A stretch of DNA of 64,000 bases from Moheibacter stercoris (lineage in GTDB: Bacteria; Bacteroidota; Bacteroidia; Flavobacteriales; Weeksellaceae): NCBI RefSeq assembly GCF_040545805.1, contig NZ_JBEPMO010000012.1, positions 1 to 64,000 of the forward strand. The letters run 5' to 3'. A program made the position numbers and the translations under genes. Each line of letters starts with the position of its first letter. Positions within the stretch are counted from its first letter, which is position 1. The notes beneath the pieces are model-generated. The model was given only the letters and a program-made list of their open reading frames with translations, was not told where the DNA came from and searched no databases. Below, one piece after another: positions 1-9,392 of the stretch.

Positions 1-352
1 TTTTTAAGCTAGAAAAATGAAATTTTAATATCCAAGAAGCAAAAAAAAAAATATTAAGCATAAAAAAGAGACTGTCTTTTGAGACAGCCTCTTTTTTTGT
101 GAAAATTAGTCATTATTATATCCAAAAGTAATTATGAATGAGTTATATATGTATTTTATTTAGAATTGATATAAATTATAATTAAAATCAGTAAGTCAAA
201 AATTTCTTAAATCTGCTCTAGTAGTGGAAATGCTTTAAATTTTTCAAATATTTAATTGTATTAAGTGCTGATTTTTAGGGTTTAAAAATTGAAATCTATT
301 GTTTAATTACCAGAAACTGTCTACCTTGTATGAACTATTAAAACATTAACAT
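1..352. other. AT-rich intergenic region upstream of the first T9SS cargo gene
   Basis: No coding potential was recognised. The segment holds one intrinsic terminator near 67-98, belonging to a gene left of the window, followed by about 250 bases of very AT-rich sequence. A weak TACCTTG-like box at 322-328, about 25 bases before the ATG at 353, may be the promoter of the downstream secreted protein; it is not a full match to TAnnTTTG. Confidence 0.5.
67..98 (+). terminator. Intrinsic terminator
   Basis: A 10-base stem (67-76 with 83-92, one A-C mismatch) around a 6-base loop is followed by a run of T to 98. It would end transcription of a plus-strand gene lying outside the window. Confidence 0.75.
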
Positions 353-3300
353 ATGAGAAACAGTTTACTTTTGAGGATGGCAATTTTGTTTTGCTGTTCC
401 TTTCTTTTTATGGTAAGTAGTATGGCTCAGATTGTGACTAATCAATCACGAGAAACCATATTTAACAATACCATTTTTATTGGCGAACCCGAATACGGTG
501 TGAATAACATCGATGAAGGAACATTGTATAGTAATGGGCCTTTTTACAATCAACCTGGAACACCTAATAAAAGTGTGTTACAGGGTACTGATTTATTAAT
601 GACTACTTATGGATCTGGTCATGCTCAATCCTCTGGATTTCGTGTAGCAGATGATTGGGTTGTAGCCAATCCAGTATCCGTTGACAGTTTTCAATTTTAT
701 TCCTATCAAACTGGATCATCTACAACTTCCACAATCAATTTCCTTAGTTTGGCTATTTGGAATGGTGTTCCGGGAGAGTCTGGAAGTTCCATTGTTTGGG
801 GAAGTCAAACCACAAATGCCTTTTCGTCTTCAACTTGGACGGGAGTTTATCGTGTATTGGATACTTCATTGAACGATACTTCTAGGCCAATTATGATTAC
901 AACTGTTAATACACCGGGTTTAACCTTAGAACCAGGTACGTATTGGTTGGATTGGCAAACTGGAGGCACGCTAAGCTCTGGCCCTTGGGCTCCGCCTATT
1001 GCAATTTGGGGAATGTCGACTACTGGAAATGCAAAACAGTATGATCCAGCAACTGCTTTATGGACAAACCTTGAAGATGTGGGACCACAAGGACTTCCTT
1101 TTGAAGTAAATGGAGTGGAAATTTTGGATGGATGTACAAATAATCCTAATGGACAATGGCCTACAGGTACTTTTACACCCGCTTGTGCAGGAACTGAACA
1201 AACAATTACAACTGCTGGATATACAGGTGAGATTTCGGTTGTAAATGTAACGGAAGGAAACCAATATAATTTTAGAGTGAATAATCCGGCTCATTTTATA
1301 ACCATTACGAATAGTGATAATGTGATTTTAGCTGCTGGTACAGGAACCGTAAACTGGACGGCCACAATGACTGGAACGATTAAGTTTTTCCATCATTTAA
1401 GCTCAGCTTGTGATTTTTCAACAAATAGTGTGACTAGATACGTAACCTGTACTCCAGCACCTCCAACTCCGTGTACGATGGACACCATTACTTCGTATCC
1501 ATTTACAGAAACATTTGAACAATCAAGTCCATCTAGACAATGTTGGACAAATGAGCATGTTTCTGGCACAAGTGATTGGACGTATGCAGCAGGAGCAGCA
1601 GGTGGGGCTATCACTACAGCTTATGGTGGATCTGGTTTGAATGCTCGTTTTCAACAAGCCAATTCGAATCAAGACATCACTAAATTGGTTTCACCTAAAT
1701 TTGTTTTTTCAAATTTTGAAAATGCTAGTCTTAGCTTCTATTATGGTAACCAAGAATGGATAGGTGATCAAAATGAATTAAGAGTATATTATAAAACTTC
1801 AGCAGCTGGAGCGTGGACTTTGATTCCAGGAGCTGAATTTACAACCAACGTTAACGCTTGGACTTTGGCTACATTTGATTTACCAGAATCAGATTTAGCA
1901 GATGAATACTTCATTGCATTTGAAGGTTTAAACGAATGGGGATATGGAGTAGTGGTAGACAATGTTGTCATTGATGCAGATGAAATACTTAACCCAGGAT
2001 GTTTGACAACGCCAAATGGTTCTTGGGGATCGTTAACTCCAGCTTGTACAGGAGCTCCAGAATTGATAACTTCAATTGCGTATACGGGCGAATACTCTAG
2101 TGTAACCGTTACTGCAGGAACAGAATACATCTTCTCAAGTTCAGTTAATACAGACTTTATTACAATTGCAAACAATGCGGGAACCGTAGCCTATGCTGCT
2201 GGGGTAACTCCAGTAACTTGGACAGCGACTTCAAATGAAACTATCCGATTCATTATGCACAACAATTCAGATTGTGATTATGGAAATGTTTCAAGATCTA
2301 AATTTGTTCAATGTGGAGAACCATTTGTATTTGATGATCCAGACTATGACTGCTTCCAAGGAGACGGAGATATTTCTGCACTTGAAAATGGATATGGAAT
2401 CTTGGCGACAGATATTTTCCGTGTAGCAGATGATTTCACGGTTGATCCAGGAACTGAATTTACGTTGCGTCAAATAACCATGAGTTTCTTGTCATTGACT
2501 GGAGTAACTTCAGCAACAGTGAGAATTCATGAAGATGCATCTGGCTTCCCTGGTACTGAGATTGAAAATGTAACTTTAACACCAACGACAAATGTTGAGT
2601 ATGGAGAAGCATTCGGATTCACAGCACATCGTGTTGAATTTGCCCTAGCAACTCCAATTACCTTAGGAGAAGGAACCTATTGGTTAAATGTTACGACACC
2701 GAACGCAACCTATTGGGTTGTTACAACTTCTGGAACAAGTGGGTCTGTAGTGGCATTGAGTAATACTTCGGGAGCAACTTGGGTACTTGATGTAGAAAAT
2801 TATCGTTCTGTATTCTATGTAGAAGGAGATTGTACAACTGTTGAGCCAGAGGAACCTTGTTTGGATACACCAAACGGATCTTGGGGTTCATTGACACCAG
2901 CGTGTACAGGTTCGCCAGAATTGGTAACTTCTGCTGCTTGGACTGGAGAATACTCTTCTATTACTGTTACGGCAGGTACAGAATATATCTTCTCAAGTTC
3001 AGTTAATACTGACTTTATCACAATTGCAAACAATGCGGGAACCGTAGCCTATGCTGCTGGGGTAACTCCAGTAACTTGGACAGCGACTTCAAATGAAACT
3101 ATCCGATTCATCATGCATTACAACTCAGATTGTGACTATGGAAATGTTTCAAGATCGAAATTTGTTAAGTGTGGAGAACCATTTGTATTTGATGATCCAG
3201 ACTATGATTGCTTCCAAGGAGATGGAGAAATTAGTGCGCTTGAGAATGGATATGGAATTTTAGAATCAGATATTTTCCGTGTAGCAGATGATTTCACGGT

Positions 3301-4864
3301 TGATCCAGGAACTGAATTTACGTTGCGTCAAATAACCATGAGTTTCTTGTCATTGACTGGAGTAACTTCAGCAACAGTGAGAATTCATGAAGATGCATCT
3401 GGCTTCCCTGGTACTGAGATTGAAAATGTAACTTTAACACCAACGACAAATGTTGAGTATGGAGAAGCATTCGGATTCACAGCACATCGTGTTGAATTTG
3501 CCCTAGCAACTCCAATAACTTTAGGAGAAGGAACTTATTGGTTAAATGTTACAACACCGAACGCAACCTATTGGGTTACGACAACTTCTGGAACAAGTGG
3601 GTCTGTTGTAGCTTTGAGTAATACATCTGGAGCATCTTGGGTACTTGATGTAGACAATTATCGTTCTGTATTCTATGTTGAAGGAGATTGTAATGATGTA
3701 GCTACAGAGGAACCATGTTTAGACACGCCAAATGGTTCATGGGGATCTTTGACTCCAGCTTGTACAGGAGCTCCAGAATTGATAACTTCAATTGCGTATA
3801 CGGGCGAATACTCTAGTGTAACCGTTACTGCAGGAACAGAATACATCTTCTCAAGTTCAGTTAATACAGACTTTATTACAATTGCAAACAGTTCAGGAAC
3901 AGTTGCGTATGCTGCTGGAGTTACTCCATTAACTTGGACAGCAACTTCATCTGAAACTATTCGTTTCATCATGCATAACAATTCAGATTGTGAGTATGAT
4001 AGCAACTCAAGATCTAAATTTGTTCAATGTGGTGAGATTGTACCTCCGCCACCTTACGATCCATGTGCGCCTGTACATGAAGGAGTTGCAACCAACGGAG
4101 TAGGATTTGTCAACAATGGAACTGATCATTATGTTGCCGCAAATGACTTCAACGTATTGGCCAATACTCAATTCGAAGTAGAGAAATTTACGATCAACGT
4201 GGTTACATTGGACGGTGAGCCAACAACATTTGATATTTCTTTCTATGAAGGAGAAACAGGTGTAGGAGCACAATTTGGAGAAACTTTAACAAGTTTGACT
4301 CCATCTAGCATCACTCCAAATGGAACCTTTGCAGGAATTTATCCAGTGTACAGTGTAGAATTTACGTTGCCAAACACAGTGATTTTCCCAGCAACAACAA
4401 CTTCAGATAAGAAATATTGGATTGCAATATCTGGAATGCCATCTGTGTCTGGTCAGTCAGTTTATTGGGTATCTTCTGATTATGTACAAACCGATACCTT
4501 GCCAACATGGCAATCTGCAAACGGTGGTGCAACTTGGGCACTCTTTACATCTTCAACAGGTATGAATGTAGAAGGAGATTTATTCATCGATGGTGAATGT
4601 GCAACATTAGGCTTGTCAGATATGTCAGGAGCGAAATTTGCTTACTATCCAAATCCGGTGAACGATGTATTGAACATTACAACTTACAAAGGAATTGAGA
4701 AAGTAGAAGTATTCAACCTAGCAGGTCAATCTGTAATGGTAAACGGAAAAGTAACAAACGGTCAAGTAAATGTTTCGGCATTGACGGCAGGTACTTATGT
4801 ATTCCGAGTGACATTAGAAGGAGGTCAAGTAGAAACCTTTAAAGTCATTAAAAAAGGGAGTTAA
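353..4864 (+). CDS. Large secreted T9SS cargo protein with internal 286-residue tandem repeats
   Basis: A 1503-residue exported protein of unknown function. An N-terminal signal peptide (hydrophobic core residues about 8-20, ending near SSMAQ) leads into a lectin/adhesin-like mosaic. It carries four copies of a Cys-bounded domain containing N-G-x-W and TPAC motifs: a diverged one near residue 260 and three close ones starting at residues 550, 836 and 1122. A second domain (DDPDYDC...) follows two of these, so the unit is exactly 286 residues. A choice-of-anchor-J/MAM-like segment lies near 375-540. A C-terminal module (about 1236-1420) is shared with the next gene, and the last ~80 residues (YYPNPVNDVLNI, then AGTYVFRV) are a type A T9SS sorting domain. 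It is probably attached to or released from the surface as an adhesin-like protein; the ligand is unknown. Confidence 0.9.
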   Translation: MRNSLLLRMAILFCCSFLFMVSSMAQIVTNQSRETIFNNTIFIGEPEYGVNNIDEGTLYSNGPFYNQPGTPNKSVLQGTDLLMTTYGSGHAQSSGFRVADDWVVANPVSVDSFQFYSYQTGSSTTSTINFLSLAIWNGVPGESGSSIVWGSQTTNAFSSSTWTGVYRVLDTSLNDTSRPIMITTVNTPGLTLEPGTYWLDWQTGGTLSSGPWAPPIAIWGMSTTGNAKQYDPATALWTNLEDVGPQGLPFEVNGVEILDGCTNNPNGQWPTGTFTPACAGTEQTITTAGYTGEISVVNVTEGNQYNFRVNNPAHFITITNSDNVILAAGTGTVNWTATMTGTIKFFHHLSSACDFSTNSVTRYVTCTPAPPTPCTMDTITSYPFTETFEQSSPSRQCWTNEHVSGTSDWTYAAGAAGGAITTAYGGSGLNARFQQANSNQDITKLVSPKFVFSNFENASLSFYYGNQEWIGDQNELRVYYKTSAAGAWTLIPGAEFTTNVNAWTLATFDLPESDLADEYFIAFEGLNEWGYGVVVDNVVIDADEILNPGCLTTPNGSWGSLTPACTGAPELITSIAYTGEYSSVTVTAGTEYIFSSSVNTDFITIANNAGTVAYAAGVTPVTWTATSNETIRFIMHNNSDCDYGNVSRSKFVQCGEPFVFDDPDYDCFQGDGDISALENGYGILATDIFRVADDFTVDPGTEFTLRQITMSFLSLTGVTSATVRIHEDASGFPGTEIENVTLTPTTNVEYGEAFGFTAHRVEFALATPITLGEGTYWLNVTTPNATYWVVTTSGTSGSVVALSNTSGATWVLDVENYRSVFYVEGDCTTVEPEEPCLDTPNGSWGSLTPACTGSPELVTSAAWTGEYSSITVTAGTEYIFSSSVNTDFITIANNAGTVAYAAGVTPVTWTATSNETIRFIMHYNSDCDYGNVSRSKFVKCGEPFVFDDPDYDCFQGDGEISALENGYGILESDIFRVADDFTVDPGTEFTLRQITMSFLSLTGVTSATVRIHEDASGFPGTEIENVTLTPTTNVEYGEAFGFTAHRVEFALATPITLGEGTYWLNVTTPNATYWVTTTSGTSGSVVALSNTSGASWVLDVDNYRSVFYVEGDCNDVATEEPCLDTPNGSWGSLTPACTGAPELITSIAYTGEYSSVTVTAGTEYIFSSSVNTDFITIANSSGTVAYAAGVTPLTWTATSSETIRFIMHNNSDCEYDSNSRSKFVQCGEIVPPPPYDPCAPVHEGVATNGVGFVNNGTDHYVAANDFNVLANTQFEVEKFTINVVTLDGEPTTFDISFYEGETGVGAQFGETLTSLTPSSITPNGTFAGIYPVYSVEFTLPNTVIFPATTTSDKKYWIAISGMPSVSGQSVYWVSSDYVQTDTLPTWQSANGGATWALFTSSTGMNVEGDLFIDGECATLGLSDMSGAKFAYYPNPVNDVLNITTYKGIEKVEVFNLAGQSVMVNGKVTNGQVNVSALTAGTYVFRVTLEGGQVETFKVIKKGS
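2000..4040 (+). repeat. 858-bp tandem coding repeat (2.4 copies), mosaic identity
   Basis: Repeat units begin at the Cys codons at 2000, 2858 and 3716, giving an exact period of 858 bp (286 codons). The third copy contains only the first domain. Copies 1 and 2 are identical over 2411-2658/3269-3516 and over 2162-2253/3020-3111. Copies 1 and 3 are identical over 2036-2174/3752-3890, where copy 2 differs at many sites. This patchwork points to duplication followed by gene conversion. Confidence 0.92.
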
Positions 4865-4890
4865 GCTCCTAGACTTTCATAAATAGTAAT

Positions 4891-4914
4891 AGCCCCGAGA
4901 AATCGGGGCTTTTT
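4891..4914 (+). terminator. Intrinsic terminator with GAAA tetraloop
   Basis: The hairpin AGCCCCGA-GAAA-TCGGGGCT at 4891-4910 is followed by TTTT. It ends transcription of the T9SS cargo gene that stops at 4864. The same 20-base hairpin follows the next T9SS gene at 7659. Confidence 0.9.
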
Positions 4915-5098
4915 AATTTTCCTTAAATCCTAAGTCATTTAAACATATATATAATTGTCTAATATATTTATATGCAATTTTATTTTTTTAAATATTTAAA
5001 TCTTTTTTTTAGTTATAAACATTTTCTAACTTTCGTACCGAAGTGATGATTATAATGTGTGTAGTCACGCCAAAATTATTAACCTAATTTAATTTTTT

Positions 5099-7627
5099 AT
5101 GAAAAAACATTTATTTTCTATGTTGCTCATACCAATTCTCGGTTTTGGGCAAATTTTGGAAGAACATTTTGAGTCAGGCATACCTGCTACTTGGACTGTT
5201 CAACAGACCAATGCGAATGAAACCTGGGGAATTCAACCTGGAGGCACAGGATTTACTGGTAATGTAGCCGCTGTTGATTATGACGCTGCACTTGGTTTAC
5301 AAAATGAGTTGTTGATTACCCCAACACTAAATCTTACAACTAGTGAAAATACGAGACTGAGATTTAAGATGGGAATGAGTTATTATTGGGGTGTTGACCC
5401 TGAGGATAATTATGATTTTATCGTAAAGATTTCACCAGACAATGGAACTACTTGGACAGACATCTGGGACGAAAGTGAATTAGGTGTTTTCACCAATTGG
5501 GCTGCAAATGCAGTTACGATAGATATTTCTGATTATGATGGTGAAGCAAACGTGAAAATTGCTTTCGCATATGTTGGTTCTGACGGAGCCGCTGTATATT
5601 TAGATGACGTGATCGTTGATTCTGATGATGGTTCAGTTGAATATTGTGGTCCTCTTGCATTTACTAGTACTGTAGAGCCTATTTCCAAAGTTATTGTGTC
5701 AAATATCTCACAAGAGAGTTCTGCTGTTGTGGGCGGAACAACACCAGCACATGAATTTTTCTTAGATGTTGTAGGAGAAATGATTCCTGGTGAAACCTAT
5801 CCAATTGCTTTAGAAGGTAATACTAATGGAAATTTCACCAATCGTTTCGTTGTTTTCATTGACTGGAATCAAAATGGAATTTTAGATGATGCAGGTGAGG
5901 TATATGAGATTGGAACCATTGTCAATTCAAATGGAACGGATGGACAACAAGCTACTGGAAATATTGTAGTTCCAGAAGATGCAGTACCTGGTAATACTCG
6001 TATGAGAGTAAAGAAAATATTTGGAACAACCAATTTCTTAAATCCATGTTTAGGTGCTGGCTTTGGCCAAGCTGAAGACTACACCATCAACGTGGAAGGA
6101 GATGAAGAGCCGGTGGAAGGATGTTTAGATACGCCAAATGGATCTTGGGGATCGTTGACTCCAGCATGTTCAGGGGCTCCTGAATTGGTAACTTCAGCAG
6201 GTTGGACAGGTGAATATTCAAATATTACAGTATCAGCTGGAACAGAATATATTTTCTCTAGCTCAATTACAACCGATTTCATTACGATAGCAAATCCAGA
6301 TGGTACAATTGCTTACGCTGCAGGTACAGGTTCTGTAACTTGGACGGCTGTCAATTCAGAAACTGTACGATTCATTTTACATAATAACGCAGATTGTGAG
6401 TTTGAAAATGTATCAAGATCTAGATTTGTTCAATGTGGAGAAATCTTACCTCCTCCAGTAAATGATGATTGCGAAGACGCAATTGCAGTATCATGTGGTG
6501 ACACAGTAACAGGTGCAACAACGTTTGCAACCAATTCAGGTGGAAATGCTGCAGGTGATGTATTCTATAAATTTACAGGAACAGGAAGCGCTCAAATGGT
6601 TACATTGTCATTATGTAATTCTACTTATGATACAGCAATCCGCGTATTTACGGATTGTGGTTTAGGAACTGAAGTTGCTTACAACGATGATTCATGTGGA
6701 GTTCAGTCAGAAGTTAACTTTATGTCAGACGGTACTTCAACTTACTACATTATGGTAGAAGGATGGAGCTCATCTACTGGAAATTATGAATTAAATATTA
6801 CTTGTTCAGATCCTCCAGTATATGATCCATGTGCACCAGTACATGAAGGAGTGGCTACCAATGGAGTAGGTTTTGTCAACAATGGAACTGACAATTATAT
6901 GGCAGCCAATGATTTCAATGTATTGATGAATACACAATTTGAAGTAGAGAAATTCACGATCAACGTTGTAACCTTAGGAGGAGAACCAACAACCTTTGAT
7001 TTGAAATTCTTTGAAGGTGAAACAGGTGTTGAAACTCAATTTGGAGAAACTCTTACAGGTATAACTCCAACTTCAATTATTGAAAATGGAACATTTGGTT
7101 CAACGGGTTATCCGGTATATGCAGTGGATATCACTTTACCAACTTCAATCACTTTCCCTGCAACAGTAACAGATGATAAAAAATATTGGGTAGGTATTTC
7201 AGGTATGCCAACTGCTGCTGGAAATCCAGTGTATTGGGTATCTTCAGATTATGTGTACACCACTACTTTACCAACTTGGCAATCGGCTGATGGAGGTTCA
7301 ACTTGGGCAGTTTTTGTAGCTCAGTCTGGAGCAAATGTTGAAGGAGATCTAATTATCGACGGAGAATGTGCTACATTAGGATTGAATGATCTTTCAGGCG
7401 CGAAATTCTCTTATTATCCAAACCCAGTGAACGATGTATTGAACATCACGACAGCGAAAGGAATTGAGAAAGTAGAAGTATTCAACTTGGCAGGTCAGTC
7501 AGTAATGGCAAACGGAAAAGTAATGAACGGTCAAGTTAATGTTTCGGCATTGACTTCTGGTACTTACGTATTCCGCGTATCATTGGAAGGAGGCCAAGTG
7601 GAAACTTTTAAAGTGATTAAAAAGTAA
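5099..7627 (+). CDS. Secreted T9SS cargo protein with GEVED and adhesin-like domains
   Basis: An 842-residue exported protein. The signal peptide (MKKHLFSMLLIPILGFGQ) is followed by a cleaved-adhesin/choice-of-anchor-J-like beta domain (about 20-178), then a GEVED-type domain (about 180-340) with the hallmark FIDWNQNG and GQAEDYTI motifs. Next come one copy of the NGSWG/TPAC domain repeated in the upstream gene (about 345-455), a PPC-like domain (about 460-580), and the same C-terminal module and T9SS type A sorting domain as the upstream protein (YYPNPVNDVLNI). It is a separate transcription unit: a terminator precedes it and another follows. The two neighbours look like shuffled paralogues that share their 3' halves. 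Function is probably surface adhesion or matrix binding; nothing enzymatic is visible. Confidence 0.9.
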   Translation: MKKHLFSMLLIPILGFGQILEEHFESGIPATWTVQQTNANETWGIQPGGTGFTGNVAAVDYDAALGLQNELLITPTLNLTTSENTRLRFKMGMSYYWGVDPEDNYDFIVKISPDNGTTWTDIWDESELGVFTNWAANAVTIDISDYDGEANVKIAFAYVGSDGAAVYLDDVIVDSDDGSVEYCGPLAFTSTVEPISKVIVSNISQESSAVVGGTTPAHEFFLDVVGEMIPGETYPIALEGNTNGNFTNRFVVFIDWNQNGILDDAGEVYEIGTIVNSNGTDGQQATGNIVVPEDAVPGNTRMRVKKIFGTTNFLNPCLGAGFGQAEDYTINVEGDEEPVEGCLDTPNGSWGSLTPACSGAPELVTSAGWTGEYSNITVSAGTEYIFSSSITTDFITIANPDGTIAYAAGTGSVTWTAVNSETVRFILHNNADCEFENVSRSRFVQCGEILPPPVNDDCEDAIAVSCGDTVTGATTFATNSGGNAAGDVFYKFTGTGSAQMVTLSLCNSTYDTAIRVFTDCGLGTEVAYNDDSCGVQSEVNFMSDGTSTYYIMVEGWSSSTGNYELNITCSDPPVYDPCAPVHEGVATNGVGFVNNGTDNYMAANDFNVLMNTQFEVEKFTINVVTLGGEPTTFDLKFFEGETGVETQFGETLTGITPTSIIENGTFGSTGYPVYAVDITLPTSITFPATVTDDKKYWVGISGMPTAAGNPVYWVSSDYVYTTTLPTWQSADGGSTWAVFVAQSGANVEGDLIIDGECATLGLNDLSGAKFSYYPNPVNDVLNITTAKGIEKVEVFNLAGQSVMANGKVMNGQVNVSALTSGTYVFRVSLEGGQVETFKVIKK

Positions 7628-7658
7628 GGATTAAATCCTATAATTTTTAGAAATACCA

Positions 7659-7687
7659 AGCCCCGAGAAATCGGGGCTTTTTTTTTA
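7659..7687 (+). terminator. Intrinsic terminator with GAAA tetraloop
   Basis: The same AGCCCCGA-GAAA-TCGGGGCT hairpin as at 4891 occupies 7659-7678, followed by nine T. It terminates the T9SS cargo gene ending at 7627. Confidence 0.92.
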
Positions 7688-7689
7688 GG

Positions 7690-7724
7690 TATAAAAAAAG
7701 ACTTCAAAATGAATTGAAGTCTTT
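7690..7724 (-). terminator. Intrinsic terminator of the MBL-fold hydrolase gene
   Basis: An 11-bp stem (7697-7707 with 7714-7724) with a run of A on its left, i.e. a U-tract on the minus transcript. It lies 22 bases after the stop of the gene at 7746. Confidence 0.85.
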
Positions 7725-7745
7725 CTTGTTTACTATCGTTTATAA

Positions 7746-8426
7746 TTAGATCGAAAGTGAAGAACCGATTTCCAATAAAATCAATTCCTTTCCTTTGGAT
7801 TGAAAAGCTTCTTTTGCTTTTTCATGGTCAATTTTGATAGGAGGGAAGGTGTCATAGTGATATCCCAAGACTTTGTTGCACTGAACAAAATCTGAAGCGA
7901 AAATTGCATCCTCAATACCCATCGTGAAATGATCACCAATTGGTAAAATGGCCAATTCCAATTTCCCGATTGTTTCTGGAATCAATTTCATTTCTTGGGT
8001 CAAGGCTGTATCACCCGCAATGTAGAATTTCTTGTCACAACATTCGATTACATATCCATTGGGATTTCCTCCATAGGTGTCATCGGCAAACGAACTAGTA
8101 TGAAACGCAATCGTAGATTTTACCTTAATTCCATCAACTTCAATTTTTCCACCAGTGTTCATTCCAATGGTTTTCAAACCTTTTGCATCGTAGTAATAGG
8201 ACATTTCCGCATTGCAAATGATGGTTGCGCCGGTGTGTTCTGCAATCGATTCTACATCCAACACATGGTCTTGATGCGCATGCGTCAAGAGAATATAGTC
8301 TGCTTTTAATTCGTCCAATTGAATGTTGGAAGCCAGTGGATTGGCACTGATAAATGGATCAACCACTAAGTATTTTCCATTTGCTTCAATATGTAAACTT
8401 GCGTGTCCTAAATAGGTTATGTTCAT
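7746..8426 (-). CDS. UPF0173-type metal-dependent hydrolase (MBL fold)
   Basis: A 226-residue cytoplasmic protein of the metallo-beta-lactamase fold, UPF0173 (YtkL/UlaG-like) branch. It starts MNITYLGHAS, typical of the family, and has the metal-binding THAHQDH motif (H49, H51, D53, H54) with a second GDT aspartate further on. Length matches the family. The physiological substrate of these proteins is not established; some are annotated as L-ascorbate-6-phosphate lactonase relatives, which I would not claim here. It lies 10 bases downstream of menA on the same strand and is probably co-transcribed with it. Confidence 0.85.
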   Translation of the reverse strand: MNITYLGHASLHIEANGKYLVVDPFISANPLASNIQLDELKADYILLTHAHQDHVLDVESIAEHTGATIICNAEMSYYYDAKGLKTIGMNTGGKIEVDGIKVKSTIAFHTSSFADDTYGGNPNGYVIECCDKKFYIAGDTALTQEMKLIPETIGKLELAILPIGDHFTMGIEDAIFASDFVQCNKVLGYHYDTFPPIKIDHEKAKEAFQSKGKELILLEIGSSLSI

Positions 8427-8436
8427 GATTTTATTT

Positions 8437-9333
8437 TTAAAAGTTGATACTAATGCCTAAAATTAAGGAAAATGCTAAGGTTAACAAAGCCACCTTTTTC
8501 AATTCCGAATCCAATTTTCGAGGTTCTTTTGTGTGGAGAATAGTTTGGATCAATTTAATAATCGGGATGATAAGCACCCAGAAACTTAAGTAATACCAGT
8601 TGAATTCTTTCAAATTCAAAATATATAAGGTGTTTAAAACGAATGGAATAAGCAATAAGAAAATCTGATATTTTTTGGCGTTTTCAAATCCCATGCGAAG
8701 AGGTAGTGTATTTTTCCCCGTCAATCCATCGGTTTCGATATCGCGCATATTGTTCAAATTTAAAACGGCTGAACTCAAAGCGCCAATGGCAATGGCTGGT
8801 AGAAAAATTAGAGGGTCAATTTCGGCATGTTGGTACAAGGTGTAACTTCCCCAAACCGATACAATTCCGAAGAAAATAAAGACAAATAAATCACCCAAAC
8901 CGGCATATCCGTAAGCATTTTTCCCAACTGTATACCGAATCGCTGCCCAAACACAAGCAATAGTTAAAAATAGAAACAGTAAGATCCATTTTAGGTTTTC
9001 GATTCCAAAGGAATAGACCACTAAAGCAATGGCTGTAACTGCCGAAAGGACGCTAAACAAAATGACTGCATTTTTCATTTGATCGGCAGTGATTTCACCC
9101 GAAGCTACCGCTCTTTTTTCGCCAACTCGTACGGCATCTGTTCCTTTGACTCCGTCTCCATAGTCATTGGCATAATTGGACAAAACTTGCAGAAACAAAG
9201 TCGTCAAAAAAGCCAATCCGAAAATAATCCAATCCCAATGACCTTGACTTAAGGCAATCAAAGACCCCAAAATAATTCCACTAATTGACAAAGGCAAAGT
9301 ACGCAATCGAGCTGCTGCAATCCATTTTTTCAT
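8437..9333 (-). CDS. menA: 1,4-dihydroxy-2-naphthoate polyprenyltransferase
   Basis: A UbiA-superfamily integral membrane prenyltransferase of 298 residues that attaches the isoprenoid tail to 1,4-dihydroxy-2-naphthoate to give demethylmenaquinone. The Asp-rich motif NDYGDGVKGTD (around residues 56-66) is diagnostic for MenA, and a second Asp motif (RDIETD) occurs near residue 200; about eight or nine hydrophobic segments are visible. The reading frame continues three codons upstream to a TTG, but a TATCTTTG promoter box ends right there, so the ATG at 9333 (MKKWIAAARL) is preferred. menB lies 7 kb away on the same strand, separated by the exporter and the R-M island. Confidence 0.9.
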   Translation of the reverse strand: MKKWIAAARLRTLPLSISGIILGSLIALSQGHWDWIIFGLAFLTTLFLQVLSNYANDYGDGVKGTDAVRVGEKRAVASGEITADQMKNAVILFSVLSAVTAIALVVYSFGIENLKWILLFLFLTIACVWAAIRYTVGKNAYGYAGLGDLFVFIFFGIVSVWGSYTLYQHAEIDPLIFLPAIAIGALSSAVLNLNNMRDIETDGLTGKNTLPLRMGFENAKKYQIFLLLIPFVLNTLYILNLKEFNWYYLSFWVLIIPIIKLIQTILHTKEPRKLDSELKKVALLTLAFSLILGISINF

Positions 9334-9339
9334 ATGTCG

Positions 9340-9347
9340 CAAAGATA
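9340..9347 (-). promoter_or_regulatory. Bacteroidota -7 promoter box of menA
   Basis: TATCTTTG on the minus strand matches TAnnTTTG exactly and ends only six bases before the ATG of menA. Transcription would therefore start at or within a base or two of the start codon, giving an essentially leaderless mRNA. No clear TTTG -33 element is seen. Confidence 0.55.
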
Positions 9348-9392
9348 CTTTAATTAGAAAATAGAAAATAGACAGTCATTAAACAAATTTCT

